Of a stretch of 64,000 bases of DNA, positions 1-8,147 are shown one piece after another (the stretch's first letter is position 1; each line of letters begins with the position of its first letter). Source of the DNA: an uncultured Devosia sp. (lineage in GTDB: Bacteria > Pseudomonadota > Alphaproteobacteria > Rhizobiales > Devosiaceae). The notes beneath the pieces are model-generated. The model had not been told where the DNA came from. It searched no databases and saw only the letters and a list, made by a program, of their open reading frames with translations. The position numbers and the translations under genes were made by a program. The DNA lies in assembly GCF_963517015.1 (NCBI RefSeq), contig NZ_CAUQDV010000001.1, positions 812,001 through 876,000 on the forward strand, written 5' to 3'.

Positions 1-213
1 ACACAAGCAGCTGCGCGTGTCCTCCTAGAGGGCCAGCATTGGATTGTGCGCATTGGCAGTGCCAATGCTCTCCATTCAGTCCGCTTCCATTTTGAGAAGA
101 CTGCTCAGCTGTACGCGGAGGCACACCGAGCAGTCTTCGGCATGCCGGATGAAACGACCACGCTTATGCACGTGTCGCAGGTTGCAAACACCCCAATCCC
201 TCTGGAGGCCGAT

Positions 214-483
214 ATGTCAAAGACGTTCCGCATCATCGATCTTCGCAGCACGGTGATCGACGCCGTGGAGAGAACGGTGGAAGCGAATTCTCCCGAGGCT
301 GCAGTCGACCATGCCATGGGCTTGGACACTGTCCGCAGCGGCGCCCGCAAGGATCTGGTCGCACGTGTCTATTGGCAGCTGTCGCCAAGCGAACCCACGA
401 ACATGGTGCGGCTTTACCGCCGGCTTGACCCAGAACGGGCAATGGAAAGGCTGGCTCGCGATAAGCATGAACCCCAGGGTTAG
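214..483 (+). CDS. Small hypothetical protein, 89 residues
   Basis: No family is recognised. The ATG at 214 is preceded by a clear GGAGG at 204-208 with 5-base spacing, so this start is preferred over an in-frame GTG at 46. The frame is open to the left edge of the window, so a longer or truncated gene cannot be excluded. The product is charged, soluble and without a signal peptide or membrane segment. Near its end it reads VRLYRRLDPERAMERLARD, a likely basic amphipathic helix. A strong hairpin follows at 609-642. It lies with other orphan genes in what looks like an accessory island, and nothing in the sequence gives a function. Confidence 0.5.
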   Translation: MSKTFRIIDLRSTVIDAVERTVEANSPEAAVDHAMGLDTVRSGARKDLVARVYWQLSPSEPTNMVRLYRRLDPERAMERLARDKHEPQG

Positions 484-608
484 TTTCCTACCCCGGCTCG
501 GCAGCTCTAGTTGGCAACCATTGATGCTCGTCGCCGTTACCCGCCGCGCTGGTAGGTGATTGCCCAATCTACCGCCAGCCTCGCTACCAGGACGCTGCCT
601 GTTTGCGA

Positions 609-642
609 TGAGCCCGAGGGGACGACCTCCACCTCGGGCTCA
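609..642. terminator. GC-rich hairpin, possible terminator
   Basis: An 11-bp perfect stem (TGAGCCCGAGG pairing with CCTCGGGCTCA) closes a 12-base loop. It lies between the gene ending at 483 and the one starting at 675. No run of T follows at once, so it may be a weak terminator or an mRNA-stabilising structure. Confidence 0.5.
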
Positions 643-674
643 GCAGTTTCTGCTTCTGATAGAGGAGACCCTTG

Positions 675-929
675 ATGCTCCAGTTCGATTTTAGAAGCCG
701 AAATGGAACACTGCTAGTCGATGCCTATTTTGCTGAGTCGATCGACGCGATACCTGAAACCTTTCGACGAAACCTGCTCTATCCAACCCTGGCCGCGCCC
801 ACCGACTACTGGCAGACGGCTGCTCTCCTCGCCGAAGTGAGCCGTAAGGGCTATGCGAGCATCAGCCGATATAGCCTGGTTGAGAAGACTAAACCGCGGC
901 CTAGGCCGCCAACGGCATTGATTTCATAA
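675..929 (+). CDS. Small hypothetical protein, 84 residues
   Basis: No family is recognised. The ATG at 675 follows a GAGGAG at 662-667 with good spacing; a TTG at 672 is an alternative start. The first half (MLQFDFRSRNGTLLVDAY and on) looks like a small alpha/beta fold, and the tail is basic and proline-rich (KTKPRPRPP). There is no signal peptide or membrane segment. It sits alone, after the hairpin at 609-642 and before the frameshifted gene at 1042. Function cannot be assigned. Confidence 0.45.
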   Translation: MLQFDFRSRNGTLLVDAYFAESIDAIPETFRRNLLYPTLAAPTDYWQTAALLAEVSRKGYASISRYSLVEKTKPRPRPPTALIS

Positions 930-1041
930 GCGAAAATGGCGCTGTGAGACTGCCTTGCCAAGAAGAGGCGATGAACGACCGATCTGGCCTGTGGTGGAAC
1001 TACCGAGCTGCCTTCTGCGTCTCTCAGAAAAGGAGACAGCA

Positions 1042-1256
1042 ATGGTCAGAGAATACTTGGTGGTGGTGAGGGACTTCCAATGGTGGGTGCTGATCGACGG
1101 CGTTCGGTGGGCCCATACCTGAGCAGCGCTGTTGCCGACGGGTCCGCAATATCCTTGGCGAAACTCGACTTTAAAGCAGGTCAAAAGGCAAGGGTGGCTG
1201 TTGAAGAGGACAAACTGAGGATCGTCTATGACAGTGAATTACCAGACCCAAAGTAG
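1042..1256 (+). pseudogene. Frameshifted small protein, about 71 residues if repaired
   Basis: An ATG at 1042 follows a strong AGGAGA ribosome site (1031-1036). The first 22 codons read MVREYLVVVRDFQWWVLIDG and VR, then the frame runs into a stop at 1118-1120. Restoring one missing base near 1108 joins this to the frame ending at 1256, which continues SGPYLSSAVADGSAISLAKL and ends in a beta-rich segment (ARVAVEEDKLRIVYDSE). The two halves read as one continuous protein of the small DUF2188-like type found in rhizobia; the family name is tentative. This is a recent one-base deletion or a sequencing error. Confidence 0.55.
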
Positions 1257-1316
1257 CGCAGGCGGGAACTGCAGCTCGCCCACACCGTTGGCCGCTCTCC
1301 AAAGCAGGAGATGACC

Positions 1317-1490
1317 ATGGCCTTGCCACCGCCTGAACCAAACCCAAACGAATTTCCACCGCCGCCGGATGTGAAGCCCATCGACAATCCCGACCGCGAC
1401 CCCTTCCAGCACCCCCCAGAGCCGCACGAGGAAGATCCTCACGATCCCGGGACTGTACCGTTGCCCGAGGATTTGCCGCCGCCGGTATGA
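1317..1490 (+). CDS. Proline-rich acidic small protein, 57 residues
   Basis: This frame is short but has GGAG at 1307-1310, six bases before the ATG at 1317. A second ATG at 1311 directly abuts the ribosome site and is less likely. The product is about one third proline with many Asp and Glu (for example NEFPPPPDVKPIDNPDRD). It is predicted to be wholly disordered, with no signal peptide or membrane segment. No family or function is recognised. Low-complexity composition means chance coding is possible, but the ribosome site and proline runs kept in a single frame argue for a real gene. Confidence 0.45.
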   Translation: MALPPPEPNPNEFPPPPDVKPIDNPDRDPFQHPPEPHEEDPHDPGTVPLPEDLPPPV

Positions 1491-1807
1491 CTACCGAAAC
1501 CTCATATAGTAAGTGTCTCCGATGTTATCGCCGCGTGTTTCAATGCCGTGGCGCGGGCTACTATTGGCGCCGTCAATGAAACCAAAGAAGATTTTGCTCT
1601 GCGTCGGGGAATGCGCGCTCATGGCATGGCCATCGCTTGTTCAGAAAGCCTACCGCTACTCCCAATTGGCGACCAGAGTTCACTGCATTGACAAGATGGC
1701 ATCAGGCCGAGACGTCCGCTTTCGGGAATTTGCTTGCCCGCTTTGAATGACCGCAATGGGGCGCTTCGCCGACGGTTTGAACTAACCGTCGGCAAAGACT
1801 TTGAGGG
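1491..1807. other. Intergenic stretch with no convincing gene
   Basis: Short open frames occur on the plus strand (for example 1513-1746), but none has a ribosome site or recognisable protein character. The only clear structure is the hairpin at 1768-1793 beyond the end of the recombinase gene. Confidence 0.5.
1768..1793 (-). terminator. Hairpin 3' of the recombinase gene
   Basis: A 10-bp perfect stem (GCCGACGGTT pairing with AACCGTCGGC) with a 6-base loop lies 14 bases beyond the stop codon of the minus-strand recombinase. It is a plausible terminator, although no strong T-run follows. Confidence 0.5.
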
Positions 1808-2440
1808 TCAGATTTCCGTGGCCTCAGACAGCGATAGGGCGTCGTCGACGTCTACGCCGAGATAGCGAACTGTGTTCTCGATCTTGCTGTGACCAAGCAG
1901 GATTTGAATGGCCCGCAAATTTCCTGTGGCCTTGTAGATGAGCGACGCCTTGGTTCGACGAAGCGAATGGGCCCCATATTCCTCTGGCGTAAGACCGATA
2001 GCAGTCACCCACTCGTCGACCAGTCGTGCATACTGCCGAGTGCTGAGGTGGTCTTCGGGATGTATGCGGCTCGGAAATGCGAAATCATCGACGTTGCCAC
2101 CTCGTCGTTCGAGCCAGGCGAGCAGGCTGGCCCTCGTGTCAGCGGTGATCTCAAACTGAACTGGTCTTCCCGTCTTCTGCTGTATCACCATCGATCGAGA
2201 TCGGATGGTCGGTCCCGCCACCAGCGTGCCAATCTTGATTTTCACCAAGTCGCAGCCTCGGAGCTTGCTGTCGAGCGCGAGGTCGAACAGGGCTCGATCT
2301 CGCATGCGACCTTCCCGATCGAGAAAGAATCGGATCGACCATATCTGCCTAATTTTCAAAGCGCGTTTGGCGCCGACTTGCCTACCAGCGTTCCAAGCGG
2401 GTCTCCCTGCAGCGGCAGGGTCATATTGTGAGATACCCAT
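1808..2440 (-). CDS. Tyrosine recombinase/integrase, catalytic domain only
   Basis: This is a phage-integrase-family recombinase that would cut and rejoin DNA through a 3'-phosphotyrosine. All catalytic residues are visible: Arg61 (KLRGCD), Lys89 (QQKTGR), His158 and Arg161 (HSLRRTKA), His184 (LLGHS) and the nucleophile Tyr193 (TVRYLG). At 210 residues it lacks the usual N-terminal SAM-like core-binding domain. Single-domain versions are common in rhizobial islands and plasmids. The ATG at 2440 has an AAAGGAGA ribosome site. Next to the RloC-type gene it suggests an integrated element, but no attachment-site repeat or tRNA was recognised. Confidence 0.88.
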   Translation of the reverse strand: MGISQYDPAAAGRPAWNAGRQVGAKRALKIRQIWSIRFFLDREGRMRDRALFDLALDSKLRGCDLVKIKIGTLVAGPTIRSRSMVIQQKTGRPVQFEITADTRASLLAWLERRGGNVDDFAFPSRIHPEDHLSTRQYARLVDEWVTAIGLTPEEYGAHSLRRTKASLIYKATGNLRAIQILLGHSKIENTVRYLGVDVDDALSLSEATEI

Positions 2441-2615
2441 TACATTTCTCCTTTAGCCGAAGCGGCCATAGGAGAAATGAATGTGGCAGGGGCCCAGATG
2501 GCGAGTGCCGACCCCATTACGGTCGTTCACAGTAGAATGAGGAACATGCGAAAGCAGCCATTGACCCTTCACACGCCGACAGCGCCTTGGACTGGCGCAA
2601 AAGCATCATGATCTA

Positions 2616-4949
2616 CTAAGCCTCAATCGTGGCATTCGCAGCTGACATCAAGCGTACAAGCTCCAATTGCCCGCGCGCATAGCGCTCTACGATAAGGATC
2701 GCTTCACTGCACGCCTCCTGCAGCTCTTCGGGACTTGGCGTTTCGTCGTAGTAAGTGCCATGCGAGAGATTGTTTATGAGAACGCTCTTGATAGTAAAAT
2801 TCTCTTCACCCGCAAGAAACTTGATAAAGTCTGAGAGTGACTCCGATTTATCGGGGTGGCAGAATCGTCCGATTGCTTCGAGTACGCATCGAACGGCATT
2901 TCCAGTGGTGTGATTTGCCTCTCGGCCGCCGTGCACTTCCACAATTTCTTTCAGGTGCTCCTCAAAAGGTGCAACATATTTTGCCCGATTGGCGAGCTTG
3001 TGTTCAGCTCCGGCTTTGTAAAGGAAGAAGGCAGCTTCTTTCTCAATGATCCGATTGGTAACGCAGATATTGTAGAAGTAGCTGCTGTGCGTGAGCACCA
3101 GCAGCTCAGGCCTTCTCCCGCCGCCAATGTCTGCCGGATTGATCGAGAAATCTCCGCCGTTGCTGATGCTCATGTTCTTGAGCGTCTGCGCGATGGAGAA
3201 AACGAAGTCGTAGGACATTGAAGTAATCGGATCGTCGAACACGAAAAACAGCTTCGCGTAGTCCGATGTCTGCTTAACCTTCTTGTGCGCGCAAGCCAGG
3301 AAATAGCAAAACGCGATAGCGGTCTTCTCGCCGTCGCTCAACGTGCGGCTTGCACCGCGCGCCATTTTCTTACTGTCCCTGCGAAGAACGAACTCGGCAC
3401 GGTCAAAGGAATATTTGTTCCCGAAGAAACTGGAGATGAGAAGCTCAAAGGTTTGGGCTACACGTTCTTTAACGCTGGTGGAGACTTGCGACTTTTTTAG
3501 AGCCTTCAACTCAGCCTCGGCGGCTAAGGCCTCTTGGTCGAGCAAATGGATTGCCGCGATGGCCGCCCAATTCGAGTGAGAAAAATCCACTGAGAACGTA
3601 AGGCAAGCTTCTCGATGGAGAGCTTTCCGTTCGTCGTCGGATTTTCTCACTGCCGCAGACAGATTTGAGAAAGCCGCATTGTAAGCAGCAATGTGAGCGT
3701 TCAGTTCATCTAGGCGGGAGAAGATCTCGTGCTCTGGAATTGCCACTTCCGAAGAGGGCGACGTGCCTTTCGTTTGAACGGCCAGAAGATAGGCCTCGAA
3801 AGATGCGTCAAGGGTATTAGCGACATCGCTAATGTCGGGAAGCTCAACGGATCGCTGCGAAGGCACGAGCTTGCGGAGCGCCTCAAACTTTAGTGCTTGC
3901 CTGGCAACGGACGCGACACGATCGCTCACCGTCGATCTTAAAGCCTTAACATTGCTCCATGCAGTGCGAAGCTCCGCCTTATGCTTCCCCTCAGCGTCAG
4001 CAAAGTAGGCAAGATAAAGCTCTATGCGATCCTTTGCAGGCGGGTGGGTCACTGATTGCTTGCAGAAAGGACAATCGCCATCGCCGTTATGATCGAGCAT
4101 TTCGAGGCCCGTCTCGAAGAACGTCGGATTGCTCTCAAGCAGCGTCTTGATGTGCTCTGAAACAGTCGAGGGAGATGTGATCTGCGACAAGAGCATGTCA
4201 ACGACGCGCAAAGTACCCGGATCAATCACGACCTGGTTTTGCCCCGATGGATAATCGGGCTCCGCAGGGATCGACTTAAGAGCGTCGAGGTCACTTAGAA
4301 CGGTCTTGAATGAGCGCTGTGGCAAGGATGGCTGCTCGGTTAGCGCAATGAGACGGTCAACGCCGATATACTGATATTCGCGAAGCTGGCGATTGATCGA
4401 AGCCTTTTGGACCAACTCCTCGGTTTTTTGCGTCTCCAATAGGCTGTGGAGTTCCAAGCGAGATTTTGCGAAATCCTTTTGTTTGGTCTCCAGCCGCTTC
4501 TCTACGTCCTTCGTGTCGATGTTGTCCTGGTCGAGCGTGATTTCACTCTCAATATTTCCATCCATGTCATAGTTGTTCTGGCGAAGCTCTGCGTGGACAA
4601 AGTCGTCTGAAAAGACGTGGAAAATTCGATCAGGGCATGAGGCTGAGACGCTAGAATTACTGTTATCAAGCGTCAGAGACCCAACGGCAAATGGACCTTG
4701 CGTCAGAGAAAAACTGCCGCGCCCGTCAACTGACTCTTCCGACACAAGATTGAAGGCAGCCTCAGATATATCCCCTTGCTGCCCGTGCATATCTAAGTAG
4801 CGAAGCGCGCGTGTGATAAACGACTTGCCTGTACCATTGCGTGCATAAATCATATTGCGCGCATTCTTGCTTAGCGGCGCATCCAGTTTTGCGACCGGCC
4901 CTAAACACGTTGCCTTTAGCTGCAAAGGCGGCTTCGGTGGTGTTGACAT
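2616..4949 (-). CDS. rloC: RloC-type anticodon nuclease, ABC ATPase with zinc hook
   Basis: RloC proteins couple an ABC/SMC-like ATPase that senses DNA damage to a tRNA anticodon nuclease, blocking translation during phage infection. In these 777 residues I see a Walker A variant ARNGTGKS (36-43), helical arms around a CPFC zinc hook (293-296), the signature LSDGEK (537-542), Walker B LFFVFDDP with Asp572 and Asp573, and the H-loop His621. The C-terminal part has the PrrC/RloC nuclease triad: Arg687 and Glu691 (RCVLE) and His730 (NNLSHG). The CXXC hook separates RloC from PrrC. No restriction-modification genes adjoin it, as expected for a stand-alone RloC. The start has a GGGGGAG ribosome site. 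The ATPase family is certain; nuclease activity is inferred from the motif. Confidence 0.85.
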   Translation of the reverse strand: MSTPPKPPLQLKATCLGPVAKLDAPLSKNARNMIYARNGTGKSFITRALRYLDMHGQQGDISEAAFNLVSEESVDGRGSFSLTQGPFAVGSLTLDNSNSSVSASCPDRIFHVFSDDFVHAELRQNNYDMDGNIESEITLDQDNIDTKDVEKRLETKQKDFAKSRLELHSLLETQKTEELVQKASINRQLREYQYIGVDRLIALTEQPSLPQRSFKTVLSDLDALKSIPAEPDYPSGQNQVVIDPGTLRVVDMLLSQITSPSTVSEHIKTLLESNPTFFETGLEMLDHNGDGDCPFCKQSVTHPPAKDRIELYLAYFADAEGKHKAELRTAWSNVKALRSTVSDRVASVARQALKFEALRKLVPSQRSVELPDISDVANTLDASFEAYLLAVQTKGTSPSSEVAIPEHEIFSRLDELNAHIAAYNAAFSNLSAAVRKSDDERKALHREACLTFSVDFSHSNWAAIAAIHLLDQEALAAEAELKALKKSQVSTSVKERVAQTFELLISSFFGNKYSFDRAEFVLRRDSKKMARGASRTLSDGEKTAIAFCYFLACAHKKVKQTSDYAKLFFVFDDPITSMSYDFVFSIAQTLKNMSISNGGDFSINPADIGGGRRPELLVLTHSSYFYNICVTNRIIEKEAAFFLYKAGAEHKLANRAKYVAPFEEHLKEIVEVHGGREANHTTGNAVRCVLEAIGRFCHPDKSESLSDFIKFLAGEENFTIKSVLINNLSHGTYYDETPSPEELQEACSEAILIVERYARGQLELVRLMSAANATIEA

Positions 4950-5306
4950 GCGAATTCTCCCCCCCTGCTGTGTAATAGCACCAGAGCCAGAAAATAATCG
5001 AGGGCGCTACTTGGAGCGCCCTGACATTCCCGCGCCACATTGAAATTTATCCGGAAGAGGTGCCTCGCTATTCTGGTCGCTGCGTCATTCAGATAAGAGG
5101 ATCATAGCTCCGGAGAGGTCTTTAAGCGGCTCAAATGCATTCGGGTGTCTAGCTAGGAAACCCGCTGCAGAAAAACGACCAGTTCGCTTCCGACACCGAC
5201 TTTGCCGATCGGCGAGAGGCTGTTTTCCCGCCGGCCGATCTAAAAGCTGCCGGTCCGCATTCCACCCCAAAGCGGCGACCTGCCTTGGTTTGATCTGTGT
5301 CGACCA
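4950..5306. other. Intergenic stretch at the island boundary
   Basis: About 360 bases lie between the 5' end of rloC and the 3' end of fsr. They should hold the rloC promoter and the fsr terminator. No convincing gene, repeat or RNA is visible; the open frames here lack ribosome sites. Confidence 0.4.
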
Positions 5307-6524
5307 TCATCTCTGCTGTCGTTTTGACCCTGCATGCATATCTGGCAAAAATATCGTCAGCAGTCCTGCCAGCGGTAGAAACGAGCAAAGCCAGAAGACG
5401 TGTTCGATGCTGGTGAAATCGGCAAGTGCACCGAGGGCCGCTGCTGCTATGCCGCCGGCGCCGAATGCAAAACCAAAAAAGATGCCGGCGATCATTCCCA
5501 CCCGTCCCGGCATCAACTCCTGGGCGAATACGACGATTGCCGAGAATGCCGAGGAAAAGATGAGACCGATCAGGATCGTGAGGATGACCGTCCATGTTAG
5601 GTCGGCATAGGGCAGGAAGAGGGTGAAGGGCAGGACGCCGAGGATCGAAAACCAGATGACGAACTTGGGACCGAAGCGGTCACCAATCGGTCCGCCCAGG
5701 AAAACGCCGAGAGCGGATGCTCCGAGATAGACGAACAGCAGCAGTTGAGCATCCTGGACCGGAACGGCGAACTTATCGATCAGGAAGAATGTGTAATAGC
5801 TCGAAAGGCCTGACATGTAGGCGTTCTTCGTCAAAGTCAGGACGGTGAGCACGGCCAAGGCAACTACCGTCGTACGCTTATCGAAAAGAAGCGTTTTGCT
5901 CGCGACTGGCTTTCCCGCGTTGGCCCTTTGATGGTCGGCGTACCAAGCGCCCACTCGCCACAAAATAAAGATGCCCAGCAGCGAGCCGATGCCCATGAGG
6001 CTGACGCTCCACTGACCGCGAGGAAGCACGACGAATGCTGCCAGCAGCGGTCCTATAGCCGAACCGGCATTCCCACCTACCTGGAATAGCGATTGTGCCA
6101 GGCCGAACCTGCCGCCAGACGCCAGGCGTGCGACGCGGCTCGACTCCGGGTGAAATATCGCCGACCCAAGACCCACGAACGCGGCGCCGAGCAGAAGCAT
6201 CGGATACGTCTGCGCAAAGCCCAGGATGAGAAGCCCCACAAAGCTGGACGCCATTCCGAAGGGCAGGGAATAGGGCAGCGGACGCTTGTCGGTGTACATG
6301 CCGATCGCCGGCTGGAGCAGCGAGGCCACGCATTGAAATGTGAGCGTCAGCAGCCCGATCTGCACATAGTCCAGCCCATAGTTGTCCTTGAGGATGGGGT
6401 AGATGGCCGACAGCAGCGACTGCATGATGTCGTTGATGAGGTGACAGACGCTGACCGCGACGATGACGGACAGTGTGGTCTCTCCTGCGATCGAAGTCGC
6501 CGGATTGGTCGCAACGGTAGCCAT
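5307..6524 (-). CDS. fsr: Fsr-type MFS efflux transporter
   Basis: This is a 405-residue major facilitator with 12 predicted membrane segments, close to the fosmidomycin-resistance (Fsr) family of inner-membrane drug/proton antiporters. The first helix carries the family pattern HLINDIMQSLLSAIYPILK, followed by the loop TDKRP and, in helix 4, GSAIFHPESSRVARLASGG. Length fits the family. It is transcribed away from the MarR gene at 6655, with a perfect palindrome between them (6626-6646), so it is probably repressed by that regulator. Fosmidomycin resistance itself cannot be concluded; many homologues export other compounds. Confidence 0.85.
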   Translation of the reverse strand: MATVATNPATSIAGETTLSVIVAVSVCHLINDIMQSLLSAIYPILKDNYGLDYVQIGLLTLTFQCVASLLQPAIGMYTDKRPLPYSLPFGMASSFVGLLILGFAQTYPMLLLGAAFVGLGSAIFHPESSRVARLASGGRFGLAQSLFQVGGNAGSAIGPLLAAFVVLPRGQWSVSLMGIGSLLGIFILWRVGAWYADHQRANAGKPVASKTLLFDKRTTVVALAVLTVLTLTKNAYMSGLSSYYTFFLIDKFAVPVQDAQLLLFVYLGASALGVFLGGPIGDRFGPKFVIWFSILGVLPFTLFLPYADLTWTVILTILIGLIFSSAFSAIVVFAQELMPGRVGMIAGIFFGFAFGAGGIAAAALGALADFTSIEHVFWLCSFLPLAGLLTIFLPDMHAGSKRQQR

Positions 6525-6625
6525 CGGGAACTCAGGGTTGATTGTCTTCGGTTCATTCCTACCAAAGCGTCCAACCCTGGTCTTCGCTACATTTTCGAAA
6601 TCACTCGCAAAAAGCCACTTGCATA

Positions 6626-6646
6626 TTAAATAGGACTCCTATTTAA
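6626..6646. promoter_or_regulatory. Palindromic operator between fsr and marR
   Basis: TTAAATAGG, three bases (ACT), then CCTATTTAA form a perfect inverted repeat with 9-bp arms. It lies 9 bases before the marR start and about 100 bases before the fsr start. Its size and divergent-promoter position are typical of a MarR-dimer site, so autoregulation and fsr control are inferred. A TTGCAT at 6619 could be a -35 element for marR. Confidence 0.75.
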
Positions 6647-6654
6647 AATGGTGC

Positions 6655-7323
6655 ATGGAAACTCCTGCTTCACCCAAGTCCGTAACGCACCGTATCCACG
6701 AAGGCCTGGAGCGCATCGCTACGGCGTTGCGTGCGGATGACTGGTTGAGTGCCCGCGCTGCCGGGGTTAACCCGACGCAGTTTGCCATAATGTCGGTGCT
6801 CGAGGGTCGGTCCGAGGGGGCGAGCGTGCGCATGATCGCCGATCAGCTCGGCGTATCGCAGCCTTCCGCGACCGACTCGATTTCGGCGCTCGAGCGTAAG
6901 GGATACGTCTTGCGCAGCGCCTCTGCCGCCGATCGCCGATCCGTCATTGTCGGGCTGACGACGGAAGGACAGGCTGCGCTCGCTGCTGCGCACTCGACAC
7001 GCAGCGTAGCTGAGCAGGCAGCAGGGGCACTCGATGCAGATCAGCAGGAAGCTCTATTGGTTTCGCTGGTCACCATGATCCGGCACCTTCAGGAGTCCGG
7101 CAATATTCCCATCCAACGTATGTGCGTCAGCTGCCGGCATTTCCGGCCATACGCTCATGCTGATGCGGCCCAGCCCCATCACTGTAATTTCGTGGACGCA
7201 GCCTTCGGACAGCAGGATCTGCGCATCGATTGCCGCGAACACGAAACCGCCGATCCTTCAGTCCGGGCTGCCACCTGGTCTGCATTTCAACAGGATCATT
7301 CTCACAACCCTCCAGGCATTTAA
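6655..7323 (+). CDS. MarR regulator with a Cys/His-rich tail
   Basis: Residues 1-150 form a MarR winged helix-turn-helix; the recognition region reads GVSQPSATDSISALERKG and the wing ADRRSVIVGLT. Residues 151-200 add an unusual extension with Cys157, Cys160, His168, His175, His176, Cys177, Cys193 and His196 (CVSCRHF, PHHCNFV, DCREH), arranged like a metal or Fe-S site. At 222 residues it is longer than a typical MarR of about 150. There is no good ribosome site and the ATG is only 9 bases past the palindrome, so translation may be leaderless or nearly so. It probably represses fsr and perhaps the genes downstream, with the cysteines as redox or metal sensor. The sensing role is inference. Confidence 0.82.
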   Translation: METPASPKSVTHRIHEGLERIATALRADDWLSARAAGVNPTQFAIMSVLEGRSEGASVRMIADQLGVSQPSATDSISALERKGYVLRSASAADRRSVIVGLTTEGQAALAAAHSTRSVAEQAAGALDADQQEALLVSLVTMIRHLQESGNIPIQRMCVSCRHFRPYAHADAAQPHHCNFVDAAFGQQDLRIDCREHETADPSVRAATWSAFQQDHSHNPPGI

Positions 7324-7338
7324 GAAGGAATTCTCTCC

Positions 7339-8055
7339 ATGACCCGTCTGTTTCCGCTGGCAGCCCTGCTGCTGGCATCGCTGTCGGCCGCCCCGAGCAT
7401 AGCCCATGATACAGGTATTCATGCCGAACCGTCAGATGCGGTGAAAGCCTCGTTCGACATCATCGAAACCACCGTCGTGACCAAGGGTGACGAAGCAGTG
7501 TTCACCACCCGCGTGCGGGGAGAGGCCGGCATCGACAAGCCCGATGCCACCGGTCAGTTCGCAGGCTCAGATGTCTATGCCTATGTCTGGCCCACGAGCC
7601 TCGACAGCGGCGACATCGGCTTCGACGCCGGCCAGGGCATTGTGGCGCTGGCGGTGACCTTTCATCCCGATTTCGACGACGCGGCTTACGGCGGCGTCAA
7701 TCGGCATGTGTGGCATCCTCATTGGGTCGTCCTTGGCGAAGACGCAGCTTGTCCGGGCGGGCTCAAGGTCCACGACATACCGGAGGGCACCACACCGAAG
7801 GTGCCACCCACCTGGCCCAACGTTCCGCTGCTGATCGATAGCCCGGAATATCCCACCAGCTTCACCGGCGACATGGTGGAGGTTCGCATCCCGCTGGACC
7901 TGATCACCGGTATCGTCGACGCGAATTTCGACGGTGTCACTGCCGGTCTCAAGATCAACGGCAACCTGCATGCGCCGCTGCTCTGCGTCGACAACGTCTT
8001 CAAGGTGGCCTCGGGCGATCTCAGCCTGCCCGGGAAGGTCAGCACAGCCCATTGA
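7339..8055 (+). CDS. Exported protein of unknown function, 238 residues
   Basis: The N-terminus is a Sec signal peptide (MTRLFPLAALLLASLSAAPS) with likely cleavage after SIAHD or nearby, so the product should be periplasmic. The mature part is acidic and beta-rich (VYAYVWPTSLDSGDIGF, HVWHPHWVVLGED) with two cysteines (ACPGG, LLCVD) that could form a disulphide. It begins 15 bases after marR with an AAGGAA ribosome site, so it is probably in the marR transcription unit ahead of the AhpD-like gene. I recognise no domain. The HVWHPHW cluster might bind a metal, but that is a guess. Confidence 0.7.
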   Translation: MTRLFPLAALLLASLSAAPSIAHDTGIHAEPSDAVKASFDIIETTVVTKGDEAVFTTRVRGEAGIDKPDATGQFAGSDVYAYVWPTSLDSGDIGFDAGQGIVALAVTFHPDFDDAAYGGVNRHVWHPHWVVLGEDAACPGGLKVHDIPEGTTPKVPPTWPNVPLLIDSPEYPTSFTGDMVEVRIPLDLITGIVDANFDGVTAGLKINGNLHAPLLCVDNVFKVASGDLSLPGKVSTAH

Positions 8056-8147
8056 TGGCGCCATACCGGCTCATCAGCAAGAGCCGGTTCGTCGACTGCC
8101 ATCGACGAACCGGCAGTTCCAACCCTCCAGGCATGAAGAGAAGAAAC

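Noticed and set aside
1513..1746. A 77-codon plus-strand frame
   Set aside because: No ribosome site, mixed hydrophobic and basic composition and no recognisable pattern.
2616..4949. Reading the ATPase as an SMC/Rad50 repair protein or PrrC
   Set aside because: The C-terminal Arg-x3-Glu and NNLSHG nuclease motif does not occur in Rad50, and the CPFC hook is absent from PrrC; both together indicate RloC.
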